Shown here one piece after another: positions 42,903 to 44,097 of a stretch of 44,097 nucleotides of DNA. Position 1 is the first letter of the stretch. Every line of letters begins with the position of its first letter. The stretch lies in assembly GCA_964249735.1 (NCBI GenBank), contig CAXUDP010000023.1, forward strand, positions 1 to 44,097, read 5' to 3'. A program made the position numbers and the translations under genes. The DNA comes from Lichenicola sp964249735. Its GTDB lineage: Bacteria; Pseudomonadota; Alphaproteobacteria; Acetobacterales; Acetobacteraceae. Below the pieces are notes generated by a model. The model did not search any database. It was not told the origin of the DNA and worked only from the letters and a program-made list of their open reading frames with translations.

Positions 42903-43445
42903 TCAGATACCACTAAACCCAGACTGACGAGTAACCTCACGCCAGCGTTTTCCTCCAGTCGAAGGCACAATAGCGGCGCACCAGAGGACGTCTTTCCCCA
43001 TTGGGCGGGACACCTGCACGCGCTCGATTTCCGTTTGTGTAGGGCTGAGCAAATAACCAACGGTGACGCGAACCGCCGGCTCGGGTAATCCAGGAATAAA
43101 CGCTCCCCGATCGTAGTCCCTGTCTTGCTTAGTCGGGTAATTCCGAGCTCGCCCGTCTTCATCCGTCTTTTTAAGGCGGATCACAGCGTGATCGCCGATA
43201 ACCCAAACCTTTCGGCCGCGGACGTCGAGAGGCTTTATGCCTGCCCTGCCATCCCACCTACGCATCGCCTCTTCATACATATGACTGTATGTGCATGCGG
43301 CCGCCGTGCGGCCGTCGTGTTCGATGAGGGCCGTTGCTGGATACTGCCGATAACGAGCGTGGGCAGTTCGACAAATCTGATCAAACTCGTCGAGGATGGT
43401 CGGATCGAACCCGCTCATCACGGTATCCATGCTGCCGTATGCCAC
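42903..43445 (-). CDS. Uncharacterised 180-aa protein paired with the XRE-ImmA/IrrE protein
   Basis: No family is recognised. The N-terminal 60 residues are helical (ILDEFDQICRTAHARYRQY, then AAACTYSHMYEEAMRRW). The middle is beta-rich and charged (GRKVWVIGDHAVIRLKKTDEDGRARNYPTKQDRDYDRG), and VRVTVGYLLSPTQTEIERVQVSRP follows. Basic and acidic residues such as Lys, Asp and His in the centre could form an active site, but none is identifiable. There is no signal peptide or membrane segment. GTG 43445 has GGGAGG 7 bp upstream. It comes first in an operon with the peptidase, as toxins often precede antitoxins in some systems; that role is speculation. Confidence 0.75.
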   Translation of the reverse strand: MAYGSMDTVMSGFDPTILDEFDQICRTAHARYRQYPATALIEHDGRTAAACTYSHMYEEAMRRWDGRAGIKPLDVRGRKVWVIGDHAVIRLKKTDEDGRARNYPTKQDRDYDRGAFIPGLPEPAVRVTVGYLLSPTQTEIERVQVSRPMGKDVLWCAAIVPSTGGKRWREVTRQSGFSGI

Positions 43446-43504
43446 GAATGCGCCTCCCGGAACTCCCCAACAGGATCGCTCCTCGACCGCACAGAATCAA
43501 GCAA

Positions 43505-43522
43505 AATATTCCTAGAATTATT
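43505..43522. promoter_or_regulatory. AT-rich dyad in front of the 180-aa/peptidase operon
   Basis: An imperfect 18-bp palindrome centred on TTCCTAGAA, about 14 of 18 positions symmetric, lies 60-77 bp upstream of the GTG at 43445. It overlaps the stop codon of the preceding gene. It is a plausible operator for the XRE domain of the second gene; binding is inferred. Confidence 0.35.
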
Positions 43523-43751
43523 CCGGACGGCTTTTCCACCGCCCCGCTGCCGCCTTCCTCGCGATCTCAGCCCGTTGCTCCGCCGTCAAGTTCCGAGCAC
43601 GGGCAGCCCCACCCAGCTTCCCGAGCTGCGCTGCCGCACTGGCGGTCGCTTCTCGCTCGTCCTGCTCCTCGCCGGTCGCGATCCGCATGACCTTCACCGC
43701 GGCGCCGATCAGGTCGGCGGGGCGCTTTTCCCCCCTAGGGCCTTTGGGCAT
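43518..43751 (-). CDS. Small basic protein, KGG-like motif (element cargo)
   Basis: A 77-residue protein with N-terminal PKGPRGEKRPADLIGAAVKVMRIATGE and C-terminal LGKLGGAARARNLTAEQRAEIARKAAAGRW. The second block resembles the GG-A-R-A-LT-EQR-EIA-KAA-RW repeat found in small stress- or DNA-associated proteins. From memory, proteins with this N-terminus are common in alphaproteobacterial accessory DNA. The ATG at 43751 overlaps the stop of the preceding gene (GTGATG), so the pair is translationally coupled; a GTG at 43754 is an alternative. The biochemical role is unknown. Confidence 0.75.
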   Translation of the reverse strand: MPKGPRGEKRPADLIGAAVKVMRIATGEEQDEREATASAAAQLGKLGGAARARNLTAEQRAEIARKAAAGRWKSRPE

Positions 43752-43966
43752 CACTTAAGCTCCGAAATCTCAATCGACTTCGACATTAACTGGACCCTAG
43801 GTCCAATCGCGTTGGGGGCTTGAGCAAGGTAACTCTTTGCCCATGCGTCTGCGTCGGCTTGGGAGTCAAAGAAAGGTGAATCTGGTAAGGGATTCCAAGC
43901 GGTACTCTGAGACGTGCCCACCACCCACTTTTGCGAAAGAACGTTCTTGACCACTAAAACCTCCAT
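43751..43966 (-). CDS. Small hypothetical protein (element cargo)
   Basis: A 71-residue protein (75 if TTG 43978 is used). The sequence has a beta-strand start (MEVLVVKNVLSQKWVVGTS), a Trp/Pro-rich centre and a helix DADAWAKSYLAQ. No family is recognised. It is the first gene inside the right end, 56 bp from the inverted repeat. No good Shine-Dalgarno is seen and a TATATG at about 43980-43985 could be a -10 box, so a leaderless start is possible. It overlaps the KGG-like gene, forming a two-gene operon. Confidence 0.55.
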   Translation of the reverse strand: MEVLVVKNVLSQKWVVGTSQSTAWNPLPDSPFFDSQADADAWAKSYLAQAPNAIGPRVQLMSKSIEISELK

Positions 43967-44021
43967 GCTTTGCGCCAAGCATATAGGTCTGCGGCCGACT
44001 TGACGATCGGATCAACCGCCA

Positions 44022-44042
44022 ATTTCGAACTGAGACATTACC
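44022..44042 (-). repeat. Right terminal inverted repeat
   Basis: Read on the minus strand this begins GGTAATGTCTCAG and matches the left end at 18 of 21 positions. The mismatches are at positions 1, 5 and 15. The target duplication follows immediately. Confidence 0.8.
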
Positions 44043-44050
44043 CCGCCCCG
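44043..44050. repeat. Target site duplication, right copy
   Basis: CCGCCCCG is identical to 40592-40599. Beyond it, 44051-44097 is host DNA that continues the pre-insertion site; no gene is identifiable in it. Confidence 0.75.
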
Positions 44051-44097
44051 TGGCGGGGTTGACGTGCGGGCCGCGACGGCGCCGGATCGCGGGATGG

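Larger units (their letters stand above)
40600..44042. mobile_element. IS1-family-type element carrying passenger genes (3,443 bp)
   Basis: The element is bounded by 21-bp inverted repeats matching at 18 positions and by a perfect 8-bp direct repeat. Its ends (right end read inward: GGTAATGTCTCAG) resemble IS1 ends, which begin GGTxATGxC. It encodes an IS1-type DDE transposase plus five other small or unrecognised genes, all on the minus strand. Base composition across 41.8-43.5 kb is visibly AT-richer than the host. Such a size is about 4.5 times that of IS1 itself (768 bp). The transposase frame is broken, so present mobility is doubtful without a helper. No second IS copy is seen, so it is not a composite transposon. 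Confidence 0.82.

Noticed and set aside
43125..43823. 232-codon plus-strand frame inside the element
   Set aside because: It covers the 180-aa gene and the KGG-like gene on the opposite strand, both with better starts and coupling; no motif is visible.
40600..44042. Integrative element at a tRNA gene, or prophage remnant
   Set aside because: There is no integrase and no tRNA at the junctions; the ends, 8-bp duplication and DDE transposase fit an insertion sequence instead.

Overview
The window is a high-GC chromosomal segment of an alphaproteobacterium, most likely in the Rhodospirillales/Acetobacteraceae. The inference rests on gene order and signals rather than a database match. Supporting features are rpmF-plsX-fabH-ihfA-merR-tRNA-Pro, ffh-rpsP-rimM-trmD-rplS-leuCDB, maf-RNase E/G-like-yacG after infA, a COQ9-type protein near rpsU, a marR-ompR-type regulator cluster next to ilvE, and a LexA site of the alphaproteobacterial GTTC-N7-GTTC form between ssb and uvrA.

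Layout. 1-0.9 kb: TetR regulator with a palindromic operator. 0.95-7.6 kb (+): tRNA-Thr, a small conserved protein, dcd, murA, hisG, hisD, infA with a short upstream reading frame, maf, an RNase E/G-like protein and yacG. 7.7-9.6 kb: tRNA-Phe, a two-gene Wzm/Wzt-type polysaccharide exporter, and tRNA-Lys on the minus strand. 9.6-14.3 kb (-): ssb, gyrA, coaD and a cyclophilin. 14.4-18.3 kb (+): uvrA and a beta-hydroxyacid dehydrogenase. 18.3-23.2 kb: SDR oxidoreductase (-), squalene/phytoene-synthase-like protein (-), Fe-type sodB (+), acetamidase/formamidase (-), AI-2E-family permease (+), tRNA-Pro (-). 23.3-27.7 kb (-): DUF177, rpmF, plsX, fabH, ihfA and merR, a ribosome/membrane-lipid cluster. 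27.8-31.2 kb: bamE (+), then marR, response regulator and histidine kinase (-). 31.3-33.8 kb: ilvE (+), def and COQ9-like (-), rpsU (+) with a clear terminator. 33.8-40.5 kb (-): the ffh-to-leuB superoperon joining protein export, ribosome assembly, tRNA modification and leucine synthesis.

40.6-44.04 kb is the one clearly foreign block: a 3,443-bp element with 21-bp imperfect terminal inverted repeats and a perfect 8-bp target duplication. It encodes an IS1-type DDE transposase that is frameshifted near codon 10. It also carries five other small or unrecognised genes. Among these is an AT-richer two-gene operon of an unknown 180-aa protein followed by an HTH-XRE/ImmA-IrrE metallopeptidase, with an AT-rich dyad in front. 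This cargo-bearing IS1-type element with an addiction- or switch-like operon is the best candidate in the window for an undescribed system. It inserted only 24 bp upstream of the -35 box of the predicted ffh promoter.

All other genes look intact and ordinary. No rRNA, CRISPR array or phage structural gene was seen, and no gene-free stretch exceeds 300 bp.
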